DNA of 33,045 nucleotides from positions 1 through 33,045 of the forward strand of contig JAMPXI010000015.1 in the NCBI GenBank assembly GCA_023701265.1. Direction: 5' to 3'. The notes beneath the pieces are model-generated. The model was not told where the DNA came from, did no database searches, and saw only the letters and a list, made by a program, of their open reading frames with translations. Origin of the DNA: Desulfuromonadales bacterium (GTDB lineage: Bacteria; Desulfobacterota; Desulfuromonadia; Desulfuromonadales; BM103). Shown here piece after piece: positions 6,994 through 15,857 of this stretch (within the stretch, counting starts at the first letter, position 1; every line of letters starts with the position of its first letter). Made by a program: the position numbers and the translations under genes.

Positions 6994-8947
6994 CGAAAGT
7001 CTCCTTGCCGCGGAATAGGATGGCTGCTGTCTGTCCTTCGAGAAGGGGGTGAGGATCGATGATGAAGAGCACCCTGCCATCCCCTTCGACAGTGGCCCCG
7101 CTCATCCCCGGCAGGCGATCCAGCGGAAAGCCGAGATTCTTGACGAAGGCGTCGCGCTGGCCGAGGAAGCTATCGACCTGCAGCCCGACGCGACGCCCCG
7201 GCAACTCGAGCAGGACGACACACAGGCCGTCTGCCGCGGGGTTGCCGGCCAGGCCAAGCAGGCTGTCGAGCGCCACCAGCTCGACCTCTTCCTCGCCGAG
7301 CGAGAAAAACCGCCGGAATCCGGTTGTCGTTACGTCCTCGACTGGGAGTTCCAGGGTTCGTTGCACCCGGGTCAGCGGGATCGCCAGAGCGTGACCGCCG
7401 CTGCTGATCAGCAGGATCCTGATGATCGCCATCGACAGCGGCAGGCGCAGCTGGAAGCAGGTTCCCGCACCAACGGCCGACTGGATGTCGAGGGTGCCGC
7501 CGAGTTTTTCCACCGCGGATTTGACCACATCCATGCCGACGCCGCGGCCGGAAGTGTCGGTCACCTCCCTGGCCGTGGAAAAACCAGGCACACAAACCAG
7601 CATCAGCGCCTCCCGGTCGGAGAGCTCGCCGGCCTGCTCCGGGGCGAGGATCCTGCGCGCCACCGCCTGATGGCGCAGCTCCTGTGGATCCATGCCGCGG
7701 CCGTTGTCGCTGATTTCGATCAGCACCAGATCCTTTTCCCGCCGCGCCGCGACCGTCACCTCGCCCGGTTTCCCCACTTCGATGCCATGATCGACGGCAT
7801 TGCGAATCAGATGCACCAGCGGATCGGACAATTCCTCGAGGATCAGCCGGTCAAGGCTGACGCCGCCGCCAGTCATCCTGAATTCGACCTGCTTGCCGGT
7901 CTTGCGGGCGAGATCACGAACCAGGCGGGGAAGCCGTCCGGCCACGTTTTCGAGGGGCACCAACCGGGCCTGCAGTGCCTGGTGGTGCAATTCACCGATC
8001 AGGCGCGTTGTCTGCCCCAGGGCCGTATCCAGTTCGTTCCAGTCGCGTTGGGTCGCGGCGCGCTGCAACATGAAGCGGTGGGTCAGCAATTCCCCGGTCA
8101 GATTGACCACCTGGTCGAGCAGGTCGGTGCGTACCCGCACACTGCGCCCGGCTTCGCCGCCGCGACGGCTGCTGTCGGTGCGGCGATCATCGACGAAAAT
8201 GACCTTGTCGACGTCGGTAATGGCCCGCAAGGCCTCTTCGAGTCTCGGCTTGGGCACCACCGTGCGCAGCCAGGCCTGCACCCGCGGGCAGCCCCCGCCC
8301 TGCCGCAAGGTCTCCTTGGTCGGGGTCGCGTTGACAACCTCACCGGCTCGCTCCAGTTCCCGCAGGATCAGCAGTCCGCGCGCCGCCGGGGCAGTTGCCT
8401 CCTCTGTCAGTACGACGGTCACCTGAAAAACCGAGCTGGCGGGGGGGGGCTGCAAAGCCACTGCAGTCAGTGCCGGAGTAGCCGGGGTCTTTTCGCCCGG
8501 CTCGGCGTCCTCGCTTGCGATGACGTCGATAAGTTCCAGGTTCCCCTCGTTGGCGTTTTCGGGGGCAATCACGACCGGTGCCACGGGGTCGGCAGATGCC
8601 GCCAGAAAAGCGGCGATATCGCGTTCCGGCTGATCGGCCTGCAGATCCTCGAGCAGCCCCTCGAGCAGGTCAAGCCCGGACAACAGGTGGTCGATCGTTC
8701 CGACCGGCACCCCGCCGCCGCGCCGGAATCCGTCGAGCATGTCCTCCAGATGATGCGCCAGCGCCGCCGTGCGCTCGTACCCCATCGAGGCCGCCATCCC
8801 CTTGACCGAATGGGCCTCGCGGAACAGGGCGTCGATCGTCTCCCGCCCGGACGGCTCCTGCTCCAGGACGACCAACAGTCGCCCCATCTGGTTGAGATGT
8901 TCCCGGGTTTCGCTGAGAAACAGCTCCCGGTATCTGGACATGTCCAT
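6980..8947 (-). CDS. cheA: Chemotaxis histidine kinase CheA
   Basis: CheA autophosphorylates on a histidine and passes the phosphate to CheY. Domains in order: an HPt domain with His46 (FREAHSVKGMAAS), a linker rich in Pro/Ala around residue 165, a P2-like region, the P3 dimerisation helices (LLDQVVNLTGELLTHR), the HATPase domain with N box (HLIRNAVDHGIE), G1 (DNGRGMD) and G2 (TSGRGVGMDVV), then a CheW-like P5 domain that couples to receptors. The length of 655 residues is normal. A run of nine G/C bases at 8441-8449 lies in the linker, ahead of the catalytic core. The ATG stands only 4 bases from the end of a 160-bp palindromic element, so its ribosome site (GGGACA) comes from that element. 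A second ATG lies two codons further in. Confidence 0.95.
   Translation of the reverse strand: MDMSRYRELFLSETREHLNQMGRLLVVLEQEPSGRETIDALFREAHSVKGMAASMGYERTAALAHHLEDMLDGFRRGGGVPVGTIDHLLSGLDLLEGLLEDLQADQPERDIAAFLAASADPVAPVVIAPENANEGNLELIDVIASEDAEPGEKTPATPALTAVALQPPPASSVFQVTVVLTEEATAPAARGLLILRELERAGEVVNATPTKETLRQGGGCPRVQAWLRTVVPKPRLEEALRAITDVDKVIFVDDRRTDSSRRGGEAGRSVRVRTDLLDQVVNLTGELLTHRFMLQRAATQRDWNELDTALGQTTRLIGELHHQALQARLVPLENVAGRLPRLVRDLARKTGKQVEFRMTGGGVSLDRLILEELSDPLVHLIRNAVDHGIEVGKPGEVTVAARREKDLVLIEISDNGRGMDPQELRHQAVARRILAPEQAGELSDREALMLVCVPGFSTAREVTDTSGRGVGMDVVKSAVEKLGGTLDIQSAVGAGTCFQLRLPLSMAIIRILLISSGGHALAIPLTRVQRTLELPVEDVTTTGFRRFFSLGEEEVELVALDSLLGLAGNPAADGLCVVLLELPGRRVGLQVDSFLGQRDAFVKNLGFPLDRLPGMSGATVEGDGRVLFIIDPHPLLEGQTAAILFRGKETFDALS
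8441..8449. repeat. Homopolymer of 9 G within cheA linker
   Basis: Nine consecutive G on the plus strand encode the Pro run of the CheA linker between HPt and P2. Slippage by one base would remove the kinase core and P5 from the product. Confidence 0.9.
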
Positions 8948-8951
8948 ACGA

Positions 8952-9111
8952 GTGTCCCGTGCGGTTAATTCTATGCCTTCAAATTGTGGCTCATGCGTCC
9001 TCTGGCTGCGTTGCGGTTCCTCGGCTTAGCCCCACTATGCCTGCGTCACCGCGTCTTGCCAGAGACCGAAATCCCTCACAATTTGTGCGGCGAACTAACC
9101 GCACGGGACAC
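8952..9111. repeat. 160-bp imperfect palindrome (MITE-like) between cheY and cheA
   Basis: The outer 20 bases (8952-8971) and (9092-9111) are inverted copies with a single mismatch. Further inside, CAAATTGTG (8980-8988) pairs with CACAATTTG (9077-9085), and CTCTGGC pairs with GCCAGAG. The whole element could fold into one long hairpin in the che mRNA. It has no coding capacity and starts 4 bases from the cheA ATG. It looks like a non-autonomous mobile element or a large REP-type unit. No target-site duplication is obvious. Confidence 0.7.
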
Positions 9112-9128
9112 TGGAACGCCGGGAGCGG

Positions 9129-9497
9129 TCAGGCGCAGGCTGCGACCCGCCGGATGATATCAACAACTTTTTCTTCCTTGAACGGCTTGACGATGAAATC
9201 GCGCGCCCCGGCTTCCACCGCTTCGAGCACCAGCGAATCCTGGCCGAGGGCGCTGACCATCACCACGCGCGCCTGGGGGTCCTCCACCATGATGTCCTGA
9301 AGCGCCTCGATACCGCTGCGCTTCGGCATGACGATATCCATGGTCACCAGGTCCGGGCGGTGCTCGCGGAAAAGTTCCAGCGCCGCCTCGCCGTTATCGC
9401 CCTCGGCCACCACCTCGAAGCCGGCCCGCACGCAGATATCCCTGAGCATATTGCGCATGAACAATGCATCATCGACAATCAACACCCGCAGGGCCAT
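9129..9497 (-). CDS. cheY: Single-domain response regulator CheY
   Basis: This 122-residue receiver domain has no output domain. The acid pocket D9/D10, phosphorylation site D54 (TMDIVMP), Ser82 and Lys104 (VKPF) are all present. It should be phosphorylated by CheA and dephosphorylated by CheC, and would act on the flagellar switch or another target. GGAGA precedes the ATG by 5 bases. It follows cheW by 9 bases. The space to cheA holds the palindromic element. Confidence 0.95.
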   Translation of the reverse strand: MALRVLIVDDALFMRNMLRDICVRAGFEVVAEGDNGEAALELFREHRPDLVTMDIVMPKRSGIEALQDIMVEDPQARVVMVSALGQDSLVLEAVEAGARDFIVKPFKEEKVVDIIRRVAACA

Positions 9498-9506
9498 GAT
9501 CTTCTC

Positions 9507-9935
9507 CTAGGCAGCGTAAATGATTTCCAGTCGCTCGACGACCGCGCCGGCATCGAGCAGGTTAACCTTTTCGTTCTGATCGCCGATTTCGACCACCCCG
9601 GCGATTACTTTCAATCGTTCGTCAGCGGACGGCAGCCGCAGATCGGCAGCTTCGAACGCTGCGATGCGGCCGACTCCGGAGACGGCCAGGACCAGAGAGT
9701 GGCACTCGGGGCCCAGGACCACCAGTCGCTGGTCGCGGGGGCCCGCAGCCACAGCGAGCAGGGCCGGCAGGTCGATCACCGGCAGCACCCGCCCGTGCAG
9801 GTTGACCGCCCCGAGCAGAAACGCGCCGGCCTGTGGCACGCTGTAGAGCGGCGGGTCATCGGCCACTTCCTGGATCGCCTCGATCTCCAGTCCGTACTGC
9901 TCGGCGCCGACCCGGAACAGCAGCATTCTCGGCAT
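9507..9935 (-). CDS. cheW: Chemotaxis coupling protein CheW
   Basis: This 142-residue single CheW domain links receptors to the P5 domain of CheA. The recognisable parts are the L-L-F-R-V-G-x-E-x-Y-G-L-x-I-x-x-I-Q-E-V start and the G-A-V-N-L-H-G-R-V-L-P-V-I-D-L core. It begins 3 bases after the MCP stop, so receptor and coupler are almost certainly co-translated and meant for each other. It is shorter than the commonest CheW (about 160). Confidence 0.9.
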   Translation of the reverse strand: MPRMLLFRVGAEQYGLEIEAIQEVADDPPLYSVPQAGAFLLGAVNLHGRVLPVIDLPALLAVAAGPRDQRLVVLGPECHSLVLAVSGVGRIAAFEAADLRLPSADERLKVIAGVVEIGDQNEKVNLLDAGAVVERLEIIYAA

Positions 9936-9938
9936 TGG

Positions 9939-11213
9939 CTACTCCATTTGCTCGCCGACCAGGCGGAAGCGCTTGACCGTGGTCAGCAGGTCCTCCGACA
10001 TGGCGGAAAGCTCCTGGGCGGACTGCGCCATCTCCGCCATCGCCGCGGACTGCTCCTCGGTCGCCGCCGAGACCTCCTCGGTCGCGGCGGCATTGTCGGA
10101 GACCACCTTGTCGATTTCATCGATGGCCCGGGTGATCCGTTCGGCGCCGCTGATCTGCTGTTCGGCCAGTTCGGCAATGCTATTTGCTTTGGTCAGGGTG
10201 TTCCCCGCATGACTGTTGATCTCCGTGAACGCCTGGCCGGTACGGTCGGCGGCCGTGCGCCCCTCCTGCATCCCCCGGGTGATCTGCGCCAGCGATCCCT
10301 GCAGCCGCTGCCCTTCGTCCTGGAGTTCCTCGATCAGGGTGGCAATCTCCCCGGAGGAATCGGTGGTGGAATCGGCGAGCTTGCGCACCTCCTCGGCGAC
10401 CACCGCGAAGCCGCGGCCGTATTCGCCGGCCCGTGCCGCTTCGATGGCCGCATTCAGGGCGAGCATGTTGGTCTTGTGGGCGATAACGTTGATCACTTCG
10501 ACGATCTTGCCAACCTTCTGTACCCGGACTATGAAGGAAACGATCTGCCGGCTGCTCTCTTCGACCTCGGCCAGTGCCTGGCGGATCGTCTCCATGCTCG
10601 CTCCGGCCTGTTCGTTGCCGCGTGCCGCCGTCGTCACGGTCTCTTCGGCCGCGGCGGCAACCTTTCTGGCGGCGGCAGCCACCAGATCGGTCGACATCGC
10701 CATCTCCTTGAACAGGCGGTTCGATTCCTCGACCATCTCCGCCTGAGTCTCCGCCCCCTTGCTGATCTGGTCGACCGTGCGGGCGACCTCCTGCGATGAG
10801 GCAGTGGTCTCTTGCGAAGTGGCCGACAGAGCCTGGGCCGACCCGGCAACGCGGAAGGCAATGGCCCGGATCTCGCCCACCAGTTGGCGCAGGTTGTCCT
10901 GAACCTGGCTCATCGATTCGGCCAGATCGACGGTTTCATCGGGGAATAAGCCAGCCTTGACGCCGACATCCTCAGCCAGATCGCCACGTCCGAGCCGCTC
11001 GCCGGCGGCTTTGAGCCGGCGGATGTTGGCGGCGAAAGCTCGTGCGAAGATGCCGCCGAGGATCAGTCCGACCACCATGGCGCAGACGATGGTGAACATC
11101 TGCCGCCACTCCGGCGCGATCTCCAGGTAGGGAGCCACCATGTTGATCACCACCACCGAGGCGATCACCAACAGGAAACCCATGACGAACTTGTAGCTGA
11201 TGTCGACACGCAT
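9939..11213 (-). CDS. Methyl-accepting chemotaxis protein with almost no periplasmic domain
   Basis: The protein has 424 residues. Two membrane helices lie at about residues 9-27 and 42-60 with only some 14 residues between them. A HAMP-like linker follows, then the cytoplasmic signalling domain. The receptor tip is readable as [16 protein letters not shown] followed by [15 protein letters not shown], which binds CheA and CheW. Glu pairs in Ala-rich helices mark likely methylation sites for the adjacent CheR. With no ligand domain outside, it probably senses a membrane, redox or cytoplasmic cue, or works through a partner. Strong GGGAGG ribosome site 7 bases before the ATG. Confidence 0.93.
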   Translation of the reverse strand: MRVDISYKFVMGFLLVIASVVVINMVAPYLEIAPEWRQMFTIVCAMVVGLILGGIFARAFAANIRRLKAAGERLGRGDLAEDVGVKAGLFPDETVDLAESMSQVQDNLRQLVGEIRAIAFRVAGSAQALSATSQETTASSQEVARTVDQISKGAETQAEMVEESNRLFKEMAMSTDLVAAAARKVAAAAEETVTTAARGNEQAGASMETIRQALAEVEESSRQIVSFIVRVQKVGKIVEVINVIAHKTNMLALNAAIEAARAGEYGRGFAVVAEEVRKLADSTTDSSGEIATLIEELQDEGQRLQGSLAQITRGMQEGRTAADRTGQAFTEINSHAGNTLTKANSIAELAEQQISGAERITRAIDEIDKVVSDNAAATEEVSAATEEQSAAMAEMAQSAQELSAMSEDLLTTVKRFRLVGEQME

Positions 11214-11246
11214 CGTTCATCCTCCCTTGTTAACCGCCGGCCATCG

Positions 11247-12122
11247 TCAGCTATCCGCCCCGGGAGCCGCTGCCGCCATTCGCCGGTAGATGCGCTCGGT
11301 GGGGAATTCCGTTCGGAACAGCTGCCGTTCCACGCCCGTCAGGGCCTCGGCGCGTCCCAGCACCAGGGCGCCCCCTTCCGGCAGGGCCGCGGCGAAGCGC
11401 GCCAGGATGCGCGCCTGCTCTTCGCGGGTAAAGTAGATCAGGACATTGCGGCAGAGGATCAGGTCCGCCGGCGGAAACTCCGCCGCAGTCATCACGTTGT
11501 GCCGCTCGAAGCGCACCAGGGCGCGCACCTTCTCGATCAGCCGGTAGCGGTCTCCCTCCGCGGTGAAGTAGCGGGCCAGCACCGGGGGCGGGACTTCCGT
11601 CAGTCGGACGGGCTCGTAAAGCGCCGCGCGGGCGCTCTCCAGCACTGGCTCACTGACATCGGTGGCCAGGATGTCGACCTTGAGCCCGGCCGGCGACAGT
11701 TCGTCAATCAGCAGCGCCAGCGAATAAGGTTCCTCGCCGCCGGCACAGCCGACGCTCCAGAGCCGCAACTCACGTCGGCCGGTCGCCCTGGCCAGCCTGA
11801 ACAGGTCGGGCAGCACGTGTCGCTCCAGCGCCAGAAAGGTATCGGAGTTGCGGAAAAATTGGGAGACATGGATGGAAAGGGTGGCCAGGAGGGCGTCGAG
11901 CTCGCCCTCGTCATCGGTCAGCAGCTTCAGGTAGCCGGCAACGTCGGACGCGCCGCTGTTGCGCAGGCGCTTGGCGATGCGGCGGCGGATGCAGCGATCC
12001 TTGTAGGCGCCGAGATCGAACTGTCGCCGGGTGCGCAGCAGTTCGATGATTGCCTCGAAGATCGCATCCGGCAGCTCGTCGCCGATCAACGGCATGGCAT
12101 TATCAATGGACTCGGAATTCAA
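11247..12122 (-). CDS. cheR: Chemoreceptor glutamate methyltransferase CheR
   Basis: CheR transfers a methyl group from S-adenosylmethionine to receptor glutamates. An N-terminal helical part (R-C-I-R-R-R-I-A-K-R-L-R) precedes a methyltransferase fold with S-x-G-C-A-x-G-E-E-P-Y-S-L-A, the CheR version of motif I. D-L-I-L-C-R-N-V-L-I-Y-F follows, which is highly characteristic. The frame opens at a TTG (12122) 18 bases after the thiL stop. An ATG nine codons further in (12095) is an alternative; neither has a strong ribosome site. No C-terminal TPR is present. No cheB is found in the window. Confidence 0.93.
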   Translation of the reverse strand: MNSESIDNAMPLIGDELPDAIFEAIIELLRTRRQFDLGAYKDRCIRRRIAKRLRNSGASDVAGYLKLLTDDEGELDALLATLSIHVSQFFRNSDTFLALERHVLPDLFRLARATGRRELRLWSVGCAGGEEPYSLALLIDELSPAGLKVDILATDVSEPVLESARAALYEPVRLTEVPPPVLARYFTAEGDRYRLIEKVRALVRFERHNVMTAAEFPPADLILCRNVLIYFTREEQARILARFAAALPEGGALVLGRAEALTGVERQLFRTEFPTERIYRRMAAAAPGADS

Positions 12123-12140
12123 AAGGATGGTTTCCCCTGC

Positions 12141-13130
12141 TCAGCGACAAAAATGGTCATAACCCCTGACACGCAGCGGCCGCACCCCTCCCGCGGCATC
12201 CCGCAACCGGAACCCGGCACCGCGTTCCATGACCGTTCCGATGATTGTCAGCGGCACACCCGTGCGGGTTCCGGCTGACAATGCCTCCTCTGCCCGCGCC
12301 GCCGGAACGGTGCAGAGCAGCTCGTAATCCTCGCCGCCGCCGAGAGCCAGATCGAAAAGCTCCGGCCGCCGTTCAAGCTGGGTGCGGAACGCGGGTGACA
12401 ATGGCAGGGCCGAACTCAGAATCTCGGCCCCTGCCTTCGATGCCTGCAGAATATGCTCCAAGTCCGAGGCAACCCCGTCGGAAAGATCGATCATCGCCGT
12501 GGCCAGGCCAGCCAGGGCCAGTTCACGGCCCAGTGCGATCCGTGGCAATGGTCGGTTGTGCCGGGTCGCCAGCCAGGGGTCAGGAGTTTTCCCCTGCTGC
12601 CAGAGGTCGAGGGCCAGGGCGCTGTCGCCGAGTGTCCCGCTCACCAGCACGAGATCGCCGGGATGGGCACCATCCCGGCCGACTGCCGTCCCGGCAGGCG
12701 CCGTCCCTTCGACCGTTACCGAGATGACCCACGGTCCCGGACTGCGGCAGGTGTCGCCGCCGACCAGGATGACACCATGCTCGGCAGCTTCGTCGAGCAC
12801 CCCGGTCACAAACGCATCGAGCTGTGCCACCTCGGCATCGGCAGGACAAGCCAGGCCGACATAGACAAAACGCGGTAGTCCTCCCATGGCGGCGACGTCG
12901 CTGAGATTGACGGCCACGGCCTTGCGGCCGAGATCATATGCGGAGGTCCAGGCGAAGCGGAAGTGCACTTCTTCGAGGAGCAGGTCGGTGGAAGTGAGCA
13001 GGCGGTGGCCGGCAGGGATTTCGAGTTCGGCGGCGTCGTCACCGATGCCGCGGTATACGCCGGGGGCCGCCCCGACCCGCGCCCGGATCGAATCGATCAA
13101 TCCAAATTCGCCCAAATCACCAAGTTTCAT
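12141..13130 (-). CDS. thiL: Thiamine-monophosphate kinase ThiL
   Basis: ThiL phosphorylates thiamine monophosphate to the cofactor thiamine diphosphate using ATP. The family start L-G-E-F-G-L-I-D, the G-I-G-D-D-A-A glycine/aspartate loop, the T-S-T-D-L-L-L-E-x-V-H-F stretch, the A-V-N-L-S-D-V-A-A-M-G-G segment and the later I-D-L-S-D-G and G-G-E-D-Y-E-L motifs are all readable. The ATG at 13130 gives 329 residues, normal for the family. A GTG eleven codons upstream (13163) is possible but adds non-family residues. It heads the chemotaxis operon, a metabolic gene with no obvious link to the genes behind it. Confidence 0.93.
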   Translation of the reverse strand: MKLGDLGEFGLIDSIRARVGAAPGVYRGIGDDAAELEIPAGHRLLTSTDLLLEEVHFRFAWTSAYDLGRKAVAVNLSDVAAMGGLPRFVYVGLACPADAEVAQLDAFVTGVLDEAAEHGVILVGGDTCRSPGPWVISVTVEGTAPAGTAVGRDGAHPGDLVLVSGTLGDSALALDLWQQGKTPDPWLATRHNRPLPRIALGRELALAGLATAMIDLSDGVASDLEHILQASKAGAEILSSALPLSPAFRTQLERRPELFDLALGGGEDYELLCTVPAARAEEALSAGTRTGVPLTIIGTVMERGAGFRLRDAAGGVRPLRVRGYDHFCR

Positions 13131-13182
13131 CGGACATATCCGTTCACTGATTATTTCCGGCACCGATCAACACGAAACCATG

Positions 13183-13220
13183 TTGAATCGTTGAACTGTT
13201 GATTGGTTGGATCGATTCAA
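13183..13220. promoter_or_regulatory. Inverted repeat in the thiL-pckG divergent region
   Basis: TTGAATCG (13183-13190) and CGATTCAA (13213-13220) are perfect inverted 8-mers 22 bases apart. On the minus strand a TATAAA lies just upstream. The site may be an operator for thiL or pckG. The rest of the 313-bp gap is AT-richer than its surroundings, with a possible TGTGATAATG extended -10 near 13260 for pckG, and no small gene. Confidence 0.3.
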
Positions 13221-13443
13221 GCGCATTTATACGTGGCTAAACAAGCTTTTATTTGATTCTGTGATAATGTCAAGATCAAGCATCCCGCCCTTTGCCGGCA
13301 GCCAATCATATTCTTTTTCCCTTGGCCGGACACCATGTTTTATGTAAAGTAAATTTTTTCAGTATCCAGAAAAATCGTTGCCTGCAGGCGGGCAGCGGCG
13401 ACCGATCGAAACGATTATTTCACTCAATGGGGAGGCAAAGGCA

Positions 13444-15297
13444 ATGAGTTTCGAAGTTCCCAAGAACGAAAAACTGCTCAAGTGGGTCGAGGAGGTCGCA
13501 GCGCTGTGCCAGCCGGAGCGGATCCACTGGTGCGACGGCTCCCAGGAGGAGTACGACGAACTGTGCGGTCAACTGGTGCAGAGCGGCACCTTTCGCAAGC
13601 TGAACAATCAGCTCCGCCCCAACAGCTATCTGGCCTGGTCCGACCCGATCGACGTGGCGCGGGTCGAGGACCGCACCTTCATCTGCAGCCTCTCCAAGCA
13701 GGATGCCGGCCCAACCAACAACTGGATGGCCCCCAAAGAGATGAAGGAGAAGCTCAAGGGCTTTTTCAAGGGGTGCATGAAGGGCCGCGTCATGTACATC
13801 ATCCCCTTCAGCATGGGCCCCCTGGGTTCGCCGATCGCCAAGATCGGCGTGGAGATCTCCGACTCCCCCTACGTCGTCGTCAACATGAAGATCATGACCC
13901 GCATGGGCAAAGCGGTGCTGGACGTGCTCGGCGACGGTGAGTTCGTCCCCTGCCTGCACTCGGTCGGCGCGCCGCTGGCTCCCGGCCAGCAGGATTCGGC
14001 CTGGCCTTGCAACCAGGAGAAATACATCGTCCACTTCCCCGAGGAGCGCGCCATCTGGTCGTTCGGCTCCGGCTACGGCGGCAACGCCCTGCTCGGCAAG
14101 AAGTGCCTGGCGCTGCGCATCGCCTCCAAGCAGGGGAAGGACGAAGGCTGGCTGGCCGAGCATATGCTGATCCTCGGCGTCAAATCGCCGACCGGCGAGA
14201 AGACCTACGTCGGCGCCGCCTTCCCGAGCGCCTGCGGCAAGACCAACTTCGCCATGCTGATCCCGCCCAAGCCGCTGCAGGACAAAGGCTGGGAAATCAG
14301 CACCCTGGGCGACGACATCGCCTGGATCAAGCCCGGCCCCGACGGCCAGGTTTACGCCATCAACCCCGAGTATGGCTATTTCGGCGTCGCCCCCGGCACC
14401 AACGCCAAGACCAATCCCAACGCCATGGCTTCCTGCGCCAGCAACACGATTTTCACCAACGTGGCCCTGACCCCGGAAGGCGATGTCTGGTGGGAAGGGA
14501 TGACCGACGAGCCGCCGGCCAAGCTCACCGACTGGCAGGGGAACGAGTGGACCCCCGGGTGCGGCCGTCCGGCCGCCCACCCCAACGCCCGCTTCACCTC
14601 CCCGGCCAGCCAGTGCCCGTGCATCGACCCCGACTGGGAAAACCCCAAAGGGGTGCCGATGAGCGCCTTCATCTTCGGCGGCCGCCGCAAGGATACCGTG
14701 CCGCTGGTCTACCAGAGCTTCAACTGGAACTTCGGCGTCTACCTGGCCGCTACCCTCGGCTCGGAAACCACCGCCGCGGCCGTGGGCGCCACCGGCAACG
14801 TTCGTCGCGACCCCTTCGCCATGCTGCCGTTCTGCGGCTACCACATGGCCGACTACTTCAGCCACTGGCTGCAGTTCGGCCGTTCGGTCCCGCGCCCGCC
14901 ACGCATCTTCAGCGTCAACTGGTTCCGCAAGGACGCCAGCGGCAAGTTCATCTGGCCCGGCTACGGCGAGAACATGCGCGTCCTCAAGTGGATCGTCGAG
15001 CGCGTCCAGGGCAAGGCCGCCGCGGTCGAATCGCCGCTGGGCTGGATGCCGCGCTACCAGGACATGGACTGGGATGGGTTGGAGATGAACCGCGAGAAGT
15101 TCAACGAGCTGACCTCCGTCGATCGCGACGTCTGGCAGCATGAGCTGATCGCCCACGAGGAGCTGTTCGTCAAGCTCTACGACCGTCTGCCCAAGGAGTT
15201 CCTGCACATGCGCCAGCTGATCACCTCCAGCCTGTGGCGCTCGCCGGAGCACTGGGAGCAGATCGGCGATGTGCATCCGGAAGGTTGGAACGAGTAA
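13444..15297 (+). CDS. pckG: Phosphoenolpyruvate carboxykinase (GTP)
   Basis: This 617-residue enzyme interconverts oxaloacetate and PEP with GTP/GDP, the entry step of gluconeogenesis in organisms that grow on acetate and similar acids. The kinase-1a loop [10 protein letters not shown] lies at residues 259-268 and includes the reactive Cys264. The nearby [14 protein letters not shown] segment and the R-K-D-x-x-x-x-F-x-W-P-G-Y-G-E-N-x-R-V-L stretch are typical of the GTP class. The ATG at 13444 has GGGAGG 8 bases upstream, so 22 extra codons ahead of it are untranslated. It is a single-gene unit with its own terminator. Confidence 0.96.
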   Translation: MSFEVPKNEKLLKWVEEVAALCQPERIHWCDGSQEEYDELCGQLVQSGTFRKLNNQLRPNSYLAWSDPIDVARVEDRTFICSLSKQDAGPTNNWMAPKEMKEKLKGFFKGCMKGRVMYIIPFSMGPLGSPIAKIGVEISDSPYVVVNMKIMTRMGKAVLDVLGDGEFVPCLHSVGAPLAPGQQDSAWPCNQEKYIVHFPEERAIWSFGSGYGGNALLGKKCLALRIASKQGKDEGWLAEHMLILGVKSPTGEKTYVGAAFPSACGKTNFAMLIPPKPLQDKGWEISTLGDDIAWIKPGPDGQVYAINPEYGYFGVAPGTNAKTNPNAMASCASNTIFTNVALTPEGDVWWEGMTDEPPAKLTDWQGNEWTPGCGRPAAHPNARFTSPASQCPCIDPDWENPKGVPMSAFIFGGRRKDTVPLVYQSFNWNFGVYLAATLGSETTAAAVGATGNVRRDPFAMLPFCGYHMADYFSHWLQFGRSVPRPPRIFSVNWFRKDASGKFIWPGYGENMRVLKWIVERVQGKAAAVESPLGWMPRYQDMDWDGLEMNREKFNELTSVDRDVWQHELIAHEELFVKLYDRLPKEFLHMRQLITSSLWRSPEHWEQIGDVHPEGWNE

Positions 15298-15321
15298 ACC
15301 CTCGCGCATAGAGTGAAACAA

Positions 15322-15351
15322 GAAAGGGCCGGAGTGATCCGGCCCTTTTTG
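15322..15351. terminator. Rho-independent terminator after pckG
   Basis: An 11-bp perfect stem (AAAGGGCCGGA with TCCGGCCCTTT, 4-base loop) runs straight into T residues on the plus strand. On the minus strand the flank is TTTCTTGTTTC, so it may also serve the converging hydrogenase operon. Confidence 0.88.
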
Positions 15352-15370
15352 CCTCGACGATTCGTCGACC

Positions 15371-15772
15371 TCACCCTGCCCGTGCCCGCAGATACGCCAC
15401 CAGCTGCCAGATCTCCTCGTCACTCAAGCCGCGCCAGGAGGGCATGACCGAGCCGCGCGAGAGGTAGGGCTCGACGGTCTTGCCGACCTCGATCCGCCAG
15501 AAGAGGTAGGCGGGATCGGCCGTGCGGTAGGCGGGGGAGGAGAAATCGGAGGCCGGCGGCTGGAAAAAGTCGGCGCGCGGCGAACGCCCCTCGTCGGGGT
15601 GACCATGACAGGTGGCGCACTTGTCGTGGAACAGCGTCCGCCCCGCCGCGATCTGGGCGGCGTCCGTCAGGACCCCGGCCGGTGCCTGACGGGCGGGATA
15701 GCCGGGCGTCTGCTCGCCGCAGGCGGCGAGGACGAGGGTCAGGGCAACAGCGAATATAATCGTTCTGATCAT
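15371..15772 (-). CDS. Monohaem c-type cytochrome lipoprotein
   Basis: This 133-residue exported protein has a lipoprotein signal with lipobox L-A-A-C and Cys18 as the lipid-bearing residue. One haem site C52-A-T-C55-H56 is present, and M110 (GSVMPSW) is the likely second axial ligand, as in class I cytochromes c. The end D-E-E-I-W-Q-L-V-A-Y-L-R is the usual C-terminal helix. It would sit on the periplasmic face of a membrane. The ATG at 15772 is chosen because it begins the signal peptide. It lies downstream of the hydrogenase genes on the same strand, after an 82-base gap that holds a palindromic repeat. It may accept hydrogenase electrons, but the repeat could also mark a separate unit. 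Confidence 0.88.
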   Translation of the reverse strand: MIRTIIFAVALTLVLAACGEQTPGYPARQAPAGVLTDAAQIAAGRTLFHDKCATCHGHPDEGRSPRADFFQPPASDFSSPAYRTADPAYLFWRIEVGKTVEPYLSRGSVMPSWRGLSDEEIWQLVAYLRARAG

Positions 15773-15783
15773 CGGCGTATCCT

Positions 15784-15857
15784 GTAGGGGCAAAGCAAGA
15801 TGCACCTGCTTTGCCCTTTTTGCCGGGCGAAGCAGATGAAACATGCTTCGCCCCTAC
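15784..15857. repeat. GTAGGGGC-type palindromic repeat
   Basis: The element begins GTAGGGGCAAAGCA and ends TGCTTCGCCCCTAC, with two internal AAGCAG/CTGCTT-like arms. The same GTAGGGGC end appears in the repeat at 22797-22847. It overlaps the protease stop codon: the TAG of that gene is the first triplet of the repeat read on the minus strand. Elements with these ends are scattered in many bacterial genomes. Confidence 0.7.

Noticed and set aside
7049-8968. 639-codon plus-strand open frame opposite cheA
   Set aside because: Shadow of cheA, which has all kinase boxes; the antisense product resembles no family.
10722-10734. GGTTCGATTCC, like the T-arm of a tRNA
   Set aside because: It lies inside the MCP reading frame and there is no matching acceptor stem or anticodon arm around it.
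13420-15423. 667-codon minus-strand open frame opposite pckG
   Set aside because: Shadow of pckG; low-complexity Gly/Ala/Val translation with no recognisable domain.
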